Source of the DNA: Alternaria dauci
Lineage: Eukaryota > Ascomycota > Dothideomycetes > Pleosporales > Pleosporaceae
Assembly: GCF_042100115.1 (NCBI RefSeq)
Contig: NC_091275.1
Coordinates: 1,054,001 to 1,118,000 of the forward strand
Direction: 5' to 3'
DNA: 64,000 nucleotides
Positions 32,653-43,466 of this stretch are shown piece after piece. Within the stretch, counting starts at the first letter, position 1, and every line of letters starts with the position of its first letter. Made by a program: the position numbers and the translations under genes. The notes under the pieces were generated by a model. The model was not told the DNA's origin and made no database searches. It saw only the letters and a program-made list of their open reading frames with translations.

Positions 32653-34867
32653 ATGCCGAGAATGTTCAGATATCTAAAAACAGCGCTTGCGCCTAGTACT
32701 GGGACTGTGTCGCCACGAGAGTCCATCGAAAACAACAATGCGTCACGCAAGGCATCATTTACTTCTTCAGCCGACGACACTTGGCTTCCAGACTTTGATC
32801 CGCTTACGATCTCGGCGTTCGAGCTTTCGGAACTTCTGAATGCGCAAGCTCTCACAAGTGTACAGATCGTGCAACTGTATCTAAAAGAGATTGAAATGCA
32901 TAACAGGAGAGGGAGACAGTTACGCGCATTGATCTCGGTGGCGCCAAAACATGAAGTATTGAGAATAGCCAGAAAGCTCGACGAAGAACGGGCAAGAGGC
33001 AAGATAAGGGGCCCATTACACGGTATTCCGATAGTACTGAAAGACAACATCATGACCGATGAGAAACTGGGCATGGATACCACAGTGGGTATGTGGTAGG
33101 CAAACAGCCTCGATTATTACCAGTAACTTACGCGCCATTAGGATCGTATGCTTTTGTAGGCTGCATACCGAAGAAAAGCGCAATCATTGTTCAACGTTTG
33201 GTCAAACGAGGTATGATCATTATTGGCAAATCTAATTTGACCGAGTTTTGTGGCCTCAAAAACCCTTCTATGCCCCCAGGGTGGTCCGCTGTGGGCGGAC
33301 AATGTCAGTCACCGTACGTGTCAAGACACATTGAGAAACGAAAGCTACATTGGGAGCTTTCAGCGCCGGGAGGGTCTTCGACTGGATCCGCTGTCGCAGT
33401 GGCCTCAGGCTTCAGTACTCTTGCCATCGGAACAGACACCATCGGATCTCTGATTACGCCGGCAAACCGTGCAGCCCTTTATGCTTTGAAGCCTACAGCT
33501 GGTGTAGTGCCAATGGACGGCATCTTCAATCTGAGTAAAACTTTCGACGCCGTCGGAGGCATGGTAAGCATATGCATATCTGTCAGCTCGTACCAGAATC
33601 ACTGACCGTGTGTTATAGGCCAAATCTGCGAAAGATCTTGTGGCACTGATGGACGCACTGATGGTTCCAACCAACCGCGAAGAATGCGCAAGGAGCCCAC
33701 ATAGATCGTTCAAAATCAAGCCAGACTTTGGATCGCTCCGTATCGGCATATGCGAGCCGACCATCTGGAAAGCGTGGCGTAAAAGCGGGCGGATCAATGC
33801 TGACGCCGAGCGATTCATGGTATGTTGGTAGGCCTCTGCTTACGTGGGTGCAAAGAATCCACGCTATCTTGCAGGGGTTGGTGTGGTGTTGGGATATGCA
33901 GTGCTGACACGATGCAGACACAAAAATACGATACGATTGTTCAGAGTATGATCGAGATGGGGGTCGATGTCGTGTATCCAGTCGAACTACCGAACCAATC
34001 AAGTTTGACTATCGACGGAAAGAACTGCTTTGAGCCTGTCGTTTGTTAGTAATCGACTCTTTGAATCGTACTATATGCATACTGATATGATGCAGATTCT
34101 GAGTTCAAGGAATGCTTAGCAGATTTTATTCGCGACTTCAAAGTTACGAAAATACACTCTTTGGCCGAGATTATCAACTTCAACCTAGACCATCCTGAGC
34201 TGTGCCTGCCACCAAGTAGGTCCATACACACTGCAAAACCTCTATTTCTTACTAATGCCAGTCAGCGTGTCCAGACCAGAACGATCTGATGGCTGCGCTG
34301 CAGTCAAGCACCAAGCGCGAAGAGGTCAACGCCGCGCGGCAACATCTTCAGACCGCCGGCGGACCCGAAGGCCTCGACTTTCTCTTTGCTACAAAACAAC
34401 TCGATGTAATCGTTGCTCCTGGCGACGCGCCTCTATCCACCCTTGCTGCTGCAGCCGGCTATCCAACCGCCGCATGCCCGCTCTCTGCCCTAAAGCTCAA
34501 CGGCCAACCTTTCGGCATAACACTGGCTTCGCGCCCACACACCGAACATACGCTCCTTCACTTCCTGACTGCATACGAGAACATCTTCCCTCCACGCGCG
34601 CTACCTATGCCTCTCTCATCCGTACCTTTGCAAGATCCAAATTCAGAACTTTTACCAGATCAGCCAATCATCGATCTCATATTGCATGAATGGGATACAC
34701 GAAGATTTAGCTGCAGTGCGGATGCGCTTGCAGATTGGCTGAATGCACGTTGGCGGAAGAGCGGCTATGAATTGAGTGCGGAGACTGTCTGTGAGGTGCT
34801 GCGAAGTAACGGTCGGATTGCATTCAGGGGCCTGGGTGACGATGCCGAAGGTGCATTCTCGAGATGA
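32653..34867 (+). CDS. Amidase signature family hydrolase
   Basis: Six exons: 32653-33088, 33142-33563, 33619-33819, 33918-34044, 34096-34215 and 34266-34867; 635 residues. All five introns are GT..AG with lengths of 50-98 bases, and each junction keeps the frame. The amidase core is recognisable: LHGIPIVLKDNI with the catalytic lysine near residue 129, SAPGGSSTGSAVAVASG with the cis-serine, and GTDTIGSLITPANR containing the nucleophilic serine, followed by ALKPTAGVV. The substrate cannot be told from sequence; fungal members hydrolyse diverse carboxylic amides, including acetamide, indoleacetamide and glutamyl-like amides. No signal peptide is visible. The last exon encodes the conserved C-terminal segment (VAPGDAPLSTLAAAAGYP). 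A second ATG three codons downstream is also possible as start. Confidence 0.88.
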
Positions 34868-35173
34868 TGTATGAGTATGTTCTTATTGTGCCTTTAGTAG
34901 TGCATGGGTTAGCGCGGCGTTTGATTAATTGAGGTTCGAATTATGGTAGGGTAAAGGTGGTGTTGGGATAGGACCAGCAAGCTATATCCACAGCCACTCG
35001 TTCTTTGTGACTCATAGCAGAATCTGCGCACCATACTCCACACTTTGCGTGAGTTCAAGCATATGGATTTTCCGCGTGATCCGTCACTTCGACAGCATAC
35101 CAGCGTGAGGAGGGTACAATTCTGAATATATTTTGTTCTTTTCAAAAATCTTTCACCATCTGATCAACAACAA
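34868..35173. other. Intergenic
   Basis: Between the amidase stop and the tRNA. Likely the amidase 3' UTR and the 5' flank of the tRNA; no further feature seen. Confidence 0.5.
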
Positions 35174-35245
35174 AGCTGCTTGGCGCAGCGGAAGCGCGCC
35201 GGGCTCATAACCCGGAGGACGCTCGATCGAAACGAGCAGCAGCTA
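35174..35245 (+). tRNA. tRNA-iMet(CAU): Initiator tRNA-Met (CAU)
   Basis: 72 nt without intron. The acceptor is AGCTGCT paired with AGCAGCT, giving the A1:U72 pair typical of eukaryotic initiator tRNA. The anticodon arm is CCGGG-CTCATAA-CCCGG, with three G-C pairs next to the loop and anticodon CAT. The T loop is ATCGAAA, not TTCGANN, another initiator mark, so the B box reads GATCGAAAC. A run of five T at 35256-35260 is the Pol III terminator. Confidence 0.96.
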
Positions 35246-36013
35246 GTTGATTATCTTTTTGATTTGTTTTTGCTGCTCCCCGGGTTAGTTCTCTTTGGTC
35301 CGCACAGAGCACTGAACAGATACTTTGTGGGGCGGTTGCGGGGCTGTTGTGGAACCTGCAGTGTGCTTTTTGCGACGCATCCATTCCTTTCAGTTCACAG
35401 AACATGGTAGAAATAACACACATGCGGGAAGCAATGCTTTATTACGCTAATACAGCTTACCAAATATAAGACACTATCTTCTTGTTTATTGTGCGCAGAA
35501 CTAAACCCCGGAGGTAGTCGCCGTCTTCTAGGCTTATAAAGGTTTCTACTGACGACTCTGTCTACTTCCATGGTGAGGTTATAGTCTTTCGTACGACATA
35601 TGTAAAACCCGTAGTATGCATTGATATGCGCACATGCTTACGAGGTATTTTCTGTTAGGTCATCAAGACCTCATGCGAAAGAGTAAGACTTGGAAGAGAT
35701 GTTTGGAGTCTTGGGTTCGTCTTATGTACCTTTCTCTACCTATTACAAGTGTGCCTCATAGCATTCCTTGGACAGATACCGCTTAGCGACACGCTCGCGA
35801 TACTGATGTCCGGTTTTGGCTACTCTTGAGTACAGCTCATCGGCTCTAGAGAACGTACCGGTGACTTTAAGCTGGATGTTCATGCAAGGATGTGAAGTCT
35901 AGTGGCCTTGGGCCCAACAATCATATCAAATTGACTATGTAACGCTAAACAATACAAACTGAATTACGCTTCATCATCTCTCTCGTCCTCCAGGTCTCCA
36001 TCTTCCATCGGAC
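35246..36013. other. Intergenic
   Basis: Begins with the tRNA terminator T-runs (35256-35260 and a second at about 35266-35271). The remainder up to the secreted-protein stop shows nothing recognisable. Confidence 0.5.
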
Positions 36014-37781
36014 TCAAAGATCATAGTGGCGACGGCTGATGATGTAGCTTGTAGGATCAGCTTCGTGAAGAACAGTGACCGTGGTACAAGGTGGCTCAGC
36101 ATCGAAAATCGTTGTGATGGTGGAGTAATCTGGCGCAGTATTGAAGATGGTGGTGATAGTAGAGTAATCGGACGCAGGGTTGACAGTGACAGTAACCACA
36201 GGAGGCGCTGGCGCAGACCCAATTATAGTGGTGACAGTGGAGTAACTTGATTCAGGGCTGACAGTGACGGTAATCAGAGGAGGCGCTGGCGCAGAGCCAA
36301 CTACAGTGGTGACGGTGACCACAGGCGGAGAGGGATTGACCGTGACCACCGACGGAGGATACACAGTGGAGGTGCTGACGGCGATAGTGCGCGTAGGAAG
36401 TTCGACGGTGGTTGTCCGTGGAGAAGCATCGATGAGCTGTACCTCATGATCCTTTTCACACTTCTTCATATCTTTGCTGGGCTTCTGGATCCGAATTTCG
36501 CCCCTGTCCTTTCCTCTGCCATCCCATTCGCCGTCTGCACACATCTCAGTGCCAGGCTGGAATGGATGAGTGAATCTGACAGCCCTGTGGAACGATCTGG
36601 GTTCAAGGTGGCCTTCCTGCTGACCTAGTTCGGCTGTGTGGACCGTCTGGTTGACGATTGTGTAGACGGGTTTGCCGCCAACCATCGTGTAGACAGTCTG
36701 ACCGGTAACGGCTGGCGAGACGACTGTGGTCACCGGTGGCGGTTGTGTGGCTGTCACTATAATAACTGAAGTGGTTGGATCACCAGCTGTCACTGTGACG
36801 ACTGGTGCATGCGTGACGGTAACTACATTTTGCGGATCAGGTACCGGGCCCTTGCAATCAACGGGATTCTTCGGTCCAGAGCGACACTCGAATTTGAACG
36901 TGTTGCTGGGGCTCTTTGCATAACACTCGTAGCAAATGACTGCCGCGGTCCAGGGGTGTAGCATCCATACACCGATTCGAGGTCCCTTCCACTTTTTCTT
37001 GTTGCGCGGCTCAAGATCCTGAGGAACTTTGGCAACTGATTCCTGATGTAGATCAGAGTGATGCATGTGAGACCGGCCGTAGTTTCCACCGTAGACAGTA
37101 ACGGTTGTTGTGGAAGGAGGGAGAATAGTAACCGTTTCAACTGATTCGGGGGGAGGCATGACCACGGTGACTGTGCTCTCAGGGAAGACCGTTACTACGG
37201 GCAGGGGAGTGGTGACATATACCGCGTCGGTAGTTGATTCCAGGGGCGTAAGAGAATTGCTAGTATGGACCCACTGCGAAGACACGAAGGGCGTATGCAC
37301 GGTAACGACGCTGAGCAAGGTCAGAGTCAGCCAAGAAACAAGTGAACGATCGGAAGACTTACTGGGGATTTGGGACCGTGATTGTTTCGGCTTTGTAACA
37401 ATCAAACAGTACTGAGAGGAAGGGTTCGTCATGGTCTGGTGAGATGCATTCGGAGATAGCCTCAGGGAGTGGTGAAATGGATGTTGCCAGACCTTTGCAA
37501 CCATGATGCTGGAATGTAACAAGGTAGCAAGGTGGCCCTCCCTGATTGATGCGGCCAATCCAGGCCTCATGCTTGTTGTGGAAGGGCTTGATGCTGTTGG
37601 CGCCGATGACGATGTCCTTGCACTTGCCCAGCTTGAGATCCATATTGCCGCGGTGTGTTGCTCCGTTGCAGTCGTCGCTCGCGAAGGCATATGTACGTAG
37701 TTCGTTCTTTTCCTTGGCCTGAGCCAGCAGAGAGAGGACTGCGAGTAACGCGCTCGTGGCGAGAAGGAGGGAGCGAGCCAT
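36014..37781 (-). CDS. Secreted Cys-rich and Thr/Val/Pro-repeat protein, hypothetical
   Basis: Two exons, 37781-37363 and 37310-36014, with a 52-base intron (GTAAGT..CAG); 571 residues. A clear signal peptide (LLLATSALLAVLSLLAQA) is followed by a domain of about 120 residues with six cysteines, which I do not recognise. After the intron come Thr/Val/Pro-rich stretches of VVTVT type, a second Cys-rich segment (AAVICYECYAKSPSN, then FECRSGP and VDCKG), and at the C-terminus two tandem 26-residue units plus a partial third (GSAPAPP..TVTV..YSTVTTII). No membrane segment or GPI signal is seen at the C-terminus. The composition resembles heavily O-glycosylated wall-associated or secreted proteins. 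A role in adhesion or host interaction is possible but not shown. Confidence 0.75.
36104..36298 (-). repeat. Tandem 78-bp coding repeat (2.5 units)
   Basis: Units 36298-36221 and 36220-36143 each encode 26 residues beginning GSAPAPP and ending YSTVTTII or YSTITTIF. A partial third unit (TAPDYSTITTIF) follows. The units differ at several positions, so the duplication is not very recent. Confidence 0.8.
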
Positions 37782-39101
37782 GATTGAAGAGCTTTGTTTT
37801 ATTTCAGTAAACGCTCTTGCTGTAGGTGAAGGCAGAAGAGGAGGAGCATACCAGCAGGGGAGTTCAGCTGGAGCTCAGTTTGACAATGACAGGTGAGGAT
37901 GCTGAGGAGTATGACCTGTCGTGCATTAGCACGATAGGCGAGAATGTGTATGCAGATATCGAGCAAGATGGGACAACATACTCGACTGGCAGGCTCAGGA
38001 AAAGTTCGCTGGAAGCTTGATCGATGTGTAGAAGGCCCTATGGAATCTCAGCATCGATGCCTTAGGCAGTACCGAATAGAAAAGGCACTTCAGGGATGTC
38101 GGAGTGTGTTCATGTGCAGGTTGAGTGCGATGAATGAACAAGAGTGGAGGAACATACTGACTGACTGGAAAGGCGGTGCAAGTAGAACAACTGTCCAACG
38201 GTACTGTTGCTCGGCCGATTGTTGGAGTGGGCTGAAGAAGAAGCAGAGAGACGGGAGAGGAAGTGGGTTTATATGAGAGCCTGGAAGACGCTAACGTCAG
38301 TTTTCGGGTTCCGTCACCGAGTTGTGGATGTAGAAGGCATTCTGCATGGTCAAGGAAGGCAGCTTGTCGATGTTGTGAGGTCGTTGCGCTCTTCGTCGCG
38401 CAATAACGAAGTCGGGACGCTTCTGCGCGATTGAATGGGGCAGGGAGGTGCCCAGGAAGGTAGTTGCACCCGATGTCGCTGCAAGAACATATCAAGATGC
38501 AAGACAGACGAAGAAGGACCGCTGCACCGCTGTAGCAGCGACCCATGTTGTCATAACCGTTCGCATTTTCTGGTGGTTTCGGCTGTGTTACTGCGTCCAG
38601 TCTCCGAATGTCCCTAAGACACTAAAGTGACCTATGGTGTTGGCAGCTGTTCAAGGAGGGCGATTTCAAATATCTTCCAAGGTGTCTCGTGCTGCAGTGT
38701 TATGACAACAACATAAAAGCAGGGAAGCAGGAACGAGGCCGCAGCGAGCAAAGTGGGAAGGTGGTGAGAGAACCCACTCAGACAGGACGACCTTGGTTTC
38801 AAACGCGGGAAAGGGCTGAGCAGGTGCGCTTCGCCAGATCTCTACATGCGCGTAAGCTTGTTGATGTCGAATAGATACATATCAGGACTTTGGAATATGC
38901 CCTAGTGTATCGATACAGGTGAATTCACAACGAGAAGAAATAAAGCGCAGCTCATGGAATGACGACGATACTTGCCGGTATACGCTCCTAACCCACAGTC
39001 GGACGATCTACGCAGTCCCACCCCTCATGTACGTCAACGCCTAAACGCCTCATCTGCCTCCGAATCCCGTCTTATTCTGACGAAAAGCTGGATGAAAGCC
39101 T
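37782..39101. other. Intergenic
   Basis: About 1.3 kb between two minus-strand genes. It should hold the promoter of the secreted protein. Open frames up to 183 codons occur but lack domains or good composition. Nothing else seen. Confidence 0.45.
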
Positions 39102-40619
39102 CTACCACTCCCCCCACTCATCGTCCTTCTTCGCACCTCCACCCGTGGCACCTCCAGCGCCGCCCTTCTTCATTGCACTTGTACCAATGCCACTGGGCTT
39201 CTTTGGCGCCATTCCTCCGCTCGTCCTCGTTTCGCCTGCACTAGCAAATTCATCCCAGAAGTCCTGCTTGTCCTTCGCCGGCCCCTTGGGCGCCGCGCCG
39301 AAGCTCTCCCAAAAGTCTTTGCGCTCGGGTTCGCGCTGGCCAGACCTAGCAGAGGAATGTGTTGAGGAATCTCCGTCGACGAATCGGGTGAATTGCGTGT
39401 TGGCGCTTGCGACGCCAGATTGGAGCGTCTGGCCTAGGGTGCCAGCGGTCGTGCGGGCTTGAGTTGCGAGGTCTGCCTCGGCGAGCTAGAGAGTCGTTAG
39501 TCACTCTAATTGTATCCGCTTCCGACGGTGTTGTTAGACGTACCTTTGCCATACCGGGCTTCACGTAGCCTTCATAACCCGTTTTGCCCACCTTGCTAAC
39601 GCTTGCGCCCAGCCAACCAAAGCCCTTGGTGAGCGCGGCGATGGGGTCTTTCTGGAAGTCATCAAGTGCAGGTGGCGCGCCCGGCTCGTCGTCCTTCTTC
39701 CAGGAATCTGGCTCGCTGCCAAAGCCACCATATTTGCCTCCCTGGTTTGGCGCAACGCCATCTGGCCTGTTGGCGTTCTCCTGTCCCATTTTGGCGAAGT
39801 AGGCTTCGTTCTTGACCTTCTGGGAGGACATGGCGTTGGTGCCGAGTGCAGGCGAGCCGGATCGTTGGAAACCCGAGTCGTTGCTTCGTGTCTTTCCCAG
39901 AGGTGTTTGACTTCTGCTTCCCGCTGCACTGGCTCGCCCGCTCAATGGCCCACCCATGCCGGCCGCAGACGCATTGTCTTTCTTGGGTAACCGCTTGGGC
40001 AGATTACTCTTGTCAAACTCCCTGTCCTCGACTTTACAGCTGAGCCTCTCTTTCCACTCGTCGCCCGCCTCTGAATCGTATCGCTCTGCTATGGAAGAGG
40101 CTTCGAATGTCCGTCCGTCTTTCGTGTTGGATGGGTGCGAGTTGAAGAAGTCCTGGAATGGCTTGTTGCCGCCGGCGGCCATGCGCACGAGTTCTGAGCC
40201 CTTGAAAGCGTCCATGGTGATGCTGCGGATGAAGGAGATGTGGACACCAAGACCACGGTGCACACCGGAGCAGGAGAGACACATGAAGATACCAAGCTTG
40301 GGCGAAGCCTAATGCATCTCATCTTAGTAGGTGTAGTCGGTGATCGCGTGCGTCGGTGGAGGAAGGGCGGTTGCATACCCATTGCGGACTCGGCGCATTG
40401 CAGTCGACGCACTTGTTGTTATCGTTGGTCTTTTGTATCTCCAGCAGCTGTGTGTGAAACTGGTTAGCATTTGTCGACATGGCATATCCAGCCATCATCT
40501 GCGTTGCCTTTGCGCCGCAATTGACCCCCTAGCACCCCACTCCGTACGGTACCTAACTAGTAGAACGCGCAACGTACCTTGCTCCGCGTCTCCGGATCCA
40601 CCTCCCACATTTTACTCAT
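39102..40619 (-). CDS. GCS1: ArfGAP of the Gcs1/ARFGAP1 type
   Basis: Four exons: 40619-40578, 40447-40379, 40308-39544 and 39485-39102; 419 residues. It stimulates GTP hydrolysis by Arf1 on COPI and post-Golgi membranes. The small first two exons are needed for the zinc finger: NNKCVDCNAPSPQWASPKLG runs into IFMCLSCSGVHRGLGVHISF, giving CX2C-X16-CX2C plus the arginine finger of HRGLG. The ArfGAP domain occupies about residues 10-125. The central part is Ser/Gly-rich. The C-terminal half has an amphipathic, lipid-packing-sensor-like stretch (GFGWLGASVSKVGKTGY) and repeated Trp motifs, KDFWESFG, QDFWDEFA and the terminal EWGEW, typical of Gcs1/ARFGAP1. All introns begin GTACGT or GTATGC and the exons close in phase 0. 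Confidence 0.93.
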
Positions 40620-41019
40620 GATGGGCAACCGAGACACTGCGCGATTGTAGAACAATAAAGGGCGGTGTTTGGTCCCAGGTCGTGGAGGAAGTAGTTGGGG
40701 TCGATGTTGCGGTCGAGATTCAGGGTACGTGGGCCCAAGTGGGAACGCGTGGCGCGTGTGTGCAGTTGAGCCTCAACTCGCATCGACAGGGATGCTGCGT
40801 GCTCTGCGTATTGTCCACGTATACTTGATCACGATTCTTGTTGCTGCATATGCAATCGCAAAATCTTGCTCCCTACCAACCCTTTCTCATCAGACAGAAT
40901 CACCACAAATTCTGGAGAGATTTGAATTAATTAGTTCGAGTACCTGGGTAATCTCAAGCTACCTACCCGGCTAGGTAGACTACTACGAAGAAGCTGCAAC
41001 TGAATCTTTGAATACCGAT
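40620..41019. other. Intergenic, GCS1 upstream region
   Basis: Short spacer holding the GCS1 promoter and the 3' end of the F-box gene. Nothing else recognised. Confidence 0.5.
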
Positions 41020-42699
41020 TCATGGGTGCCGTATAGTGCTCCAATGACATCCGTCCAATGGTGGACCGTTCCGCTCAAGTTCGTTACCATTTCCCCAACG
41101 TCCAAAATGCTGAAACCAGGTATCAGAACTTTCATCTCTGTCTTCGTCGGCCCAACCACCCAACAGTTCCACCCACACCCAATCTGGCTCTATCACAGTC
41201 GAGACAGCAACACGACTCTCTTCATACCACCTTTCAGCCGACCCATCAGTGTTATGCACCGACTGCGCCTCGACACCAGCTTTTGCCAGTCCATTCTGCA
41301 GAGCGGCAAAGAGTTGCTGGCACGGGAACATGCCAAGCTGCGGATGCCAATCGGAGAATATGATTTTTTCCAGATTGGGGAACATGGTATTGATTGTGGG
41401 AGCCATGGTGGTCAAGGCTTCCACAAAAGGTTCAGGCACGTCATCAGCGTCGAGCGATGGGATGTGGAGATGTTTGATATGCCTGGGTAGATTCTTGAAG
41501 AGCCCTGGCAACTCCTCAACGAGCTCTTCCCATTCGTCGCCTCCCCCATAAAAGGCTAGCGTGCTCATCTGAAGCCATTCTAAACGATCCAGGACTCTCA
41601 ACTCTTCCAGAGCGTTTGAATCGTTTGCGAGGCGGAAGTCGTCGATGTCGAGTGATGCGAGCGATCCACGGTGATTTGCGATTGCGTGTAGAAGCGCTCG
41701 TACATTCACGTCATCTTTCCCTAGGCCGTGTCCGCAGAAAGTGATTTTAAATTTCTTGAGGCCCTTGAACGATTCTAGCACTCGAACGAGGTCTAGCGTA
41801 TCGCCGCCAACAAAAGGCAGTATCAGGTTCTCGAGGTTTGACCCGTCTTTCTCTAATCGTTTCCAAAAAGCAGTATTGGCTTCCCATTCGTGACGTGGAC
41901 CCATTCCATCTGTGTCGCGATGTATCCCCACATGAGACACGGTAAGAGTTCTCATCGATGGCAACAGGAACAATGAAAGGATGCACCCGATACGTACATC
42001 CTCAGAGCCAATATGTGCTTCCCGCAGTTTGGAGAAGACCTGGGATTCCAGTGCTGGCTTGAACCACACGACCTTGCGGGACCATTGAAAAGGTATAACG
42101 TGGATCTTTCTGACGTTGGGTGTGAACAAGACAAATGTGTTGAACCTATGTTCTCTGTCACCATCCATAAGCCACGCATTCAACTTGCTTATCCTTCTCT
42201 TCCCTGTAGCCTCTGTTCGTCCTACTTTGCCAAGGCCTACTCTTTCGGTAATATGCTGGAGTTCAGCAGTTGTAAGTTGTTCGGGGAACTTGAATGCTTC
42301 TCCATCAGCCCCCCATTCAACGCGCTGGACGCATCGCTGAAGATTCGGTAAGGATGCAAGGGTACGGACGTAGAGCCCTGGAACACCATCGCCCGTCGAG
42401 TACCAGCTGTATAGGTGCTCTTTGGCAATCCGATGCAGACGCATGCTGGTGAAACTGACCATCCAAACGTCGTCGACATCATCGAGAAAGACTTGATAAA
42501 TTATAGCGAACAGGATTTCATCCGGAAGGGTGTATATATGGCAATCGGATACTGCAGCGACGGGGAGGTGGTGGCCATCAGTTAACTGCTGGTGTTGACT
42601 TTCGGAGGAATGCGGATAAACGGGAGATAGCTCAGACATGATGAACTTGATTGTTTGAGTTGGTGAGTTGAGCGAGCGAAACGCGATCGACCGTGACAT
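41020..42699 (-). CDS. F-box-like protein with leucine-rich C-terminal region
   Basis: A single exon of 559 residues from the first ATG; a second ATG at 42639 (539 residues) is equally possible and is closer to the conserved part. An F-box-like motif lies at about 57-100 of the longer form (YTLPDEILFAIIYQVF, then VSFTSMRLHRIAKEHLYSW). The rest has irregular Leu-rich segments spaced 25-40 residues apart (for example SLFLLPSMRTLTVSHV, LENLILPFVGGDTL, LEELRVLDRLEWLQMSTLAF), resembling the degenerate leucine-rich repeats of many fungal F-box proteins. Such proteins are usually substrate receptors of SCF ubiquitin ligases, with fast-evolving targets. No specific orthologue is recognised. Confidence 0.75.
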   Translation of the reverse strand: MSRSIAFRSLNSPTQTIKFIMSELSPVYPHSSESQHQQLTDGHHLPVAAVSDCHIYTLPDEILFAIIYQVFLDDVDDVWMVSFTSMRLHRIAKEHLYSWYSTGDGVPGLYVRTLASLPNLQRCVQRVEWGADGEAFKFPEQLTTAELQHITERVGLGKVGRTEATGKRRISKLNAWLMDGDREHRFNTFVLFTPNVRKIHVIPFQWSRKVVWFKPALESQVFSKLREAHIGSEDVRIGCILSLFLLPSMRTLTVSHVGIHRDTDGMGPRHEWEANTAFWKRLEKDGSNLENLILPFVGGDTLDLVRVLESFKGLKKFKITFCGHGLGKDDVNVRALLHAIANHRGSLASLDIDDFRLANDSNALEELRVLDRLEWLQMSTLAFYGGGDEWEELVEELPGLFKNLPRHIKHLHIPSLDADDVPEPFVEALTTMAPTINTMFPNLEKIIFSDWHPQLGMFPCQQLFAALQNGLAKAGVEAQSVHNTDGSAERWYEESRVAVSTVIEPDWVWVELLGGWADEDRDESSDTWFQHFGRWGNGNELERNGPPLDGCHWSTIRHP

Positions 42700-43466
42700 T
42701 GCTTCCAACTTTAGCGTCTTGGCCGGATCCAAGGATCACCAGGGCAGAGGGTGAGGATCTGGTAAGGTATCGTCCTTGAGCCATCTAACAAAGTGATCTT
42801 TAGTAGACGAAACACGACAGAGATTGTTGCTACAGCCGTTTACATAGAGGACATTGAACAGGCGCCGAGAAATCTTCCACTCACTGACGTCCTACAACTA
42901 TATTGCCAGACTTGGAGGTAACGTTTTAATTCAAGTATCGAGTGGTGATGCAGCTACGTCGTGTTCACGCACGCGTAGCTGTCCCATCTCTTTCAACTAT
43001 CTACCAGCAAACCCTATTGCGACTCCACCTCTCCTAACGCCATTAGGTGTGGCATGATGTGTTCCGTCTGCCGTTGCCGTGAGGCCCTCTCCTATCCTCT
43101 TGCCACCCCCTAAATAAGTATATACATTGCCGCATAAAAGAGATCCAGCGAGAAAGGAAAGTAGTGTATACAGGTGCTGGTGCCATTAATGATGTGGTCG
43201 AACCGGACAGAGAGTCTCGGCAGAGATATAACTCAGAACCCTCAAAACAATGATGGAACAAACTAGACGGCCGTGCGTCGAAGCTATACATTACGCCTGG
43301 TTGTTTTGGATATGGTATGAGTGTAGGTTCGTCAGTCGTAACGCGCTTGTGACATCCAACTTTTGTGATTGTAGGTGTAGTCTTGGCGAGATGTGCAGAG
43401 TCTCCGACCTGTGACGTGTGTGCACCTTTTATCAAACTGGAATGTGGTGTTTTAACCTATGTCGTC
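42700..43466. other. Intergenic
   Basis: Between the F-box gene start and the WSC gene stop, both on the minus strand. A minus-strand frame at 43435-43043 has no recognisable features. No gene called. Confidence 0.5.

Noticed and set aside
37995..38546. 183-codon open frame on the minus strand
   Set aside because: Composition is unlike the neighbouring proteins (many Cys, Leu, Ser), no domain, and no splice sites that join it to other coding sequence.
43043..43435. 130-codon open frame on the minus strand
   Set aside because: No recognisable features; it lies in the 3' flank of the WSC gene.
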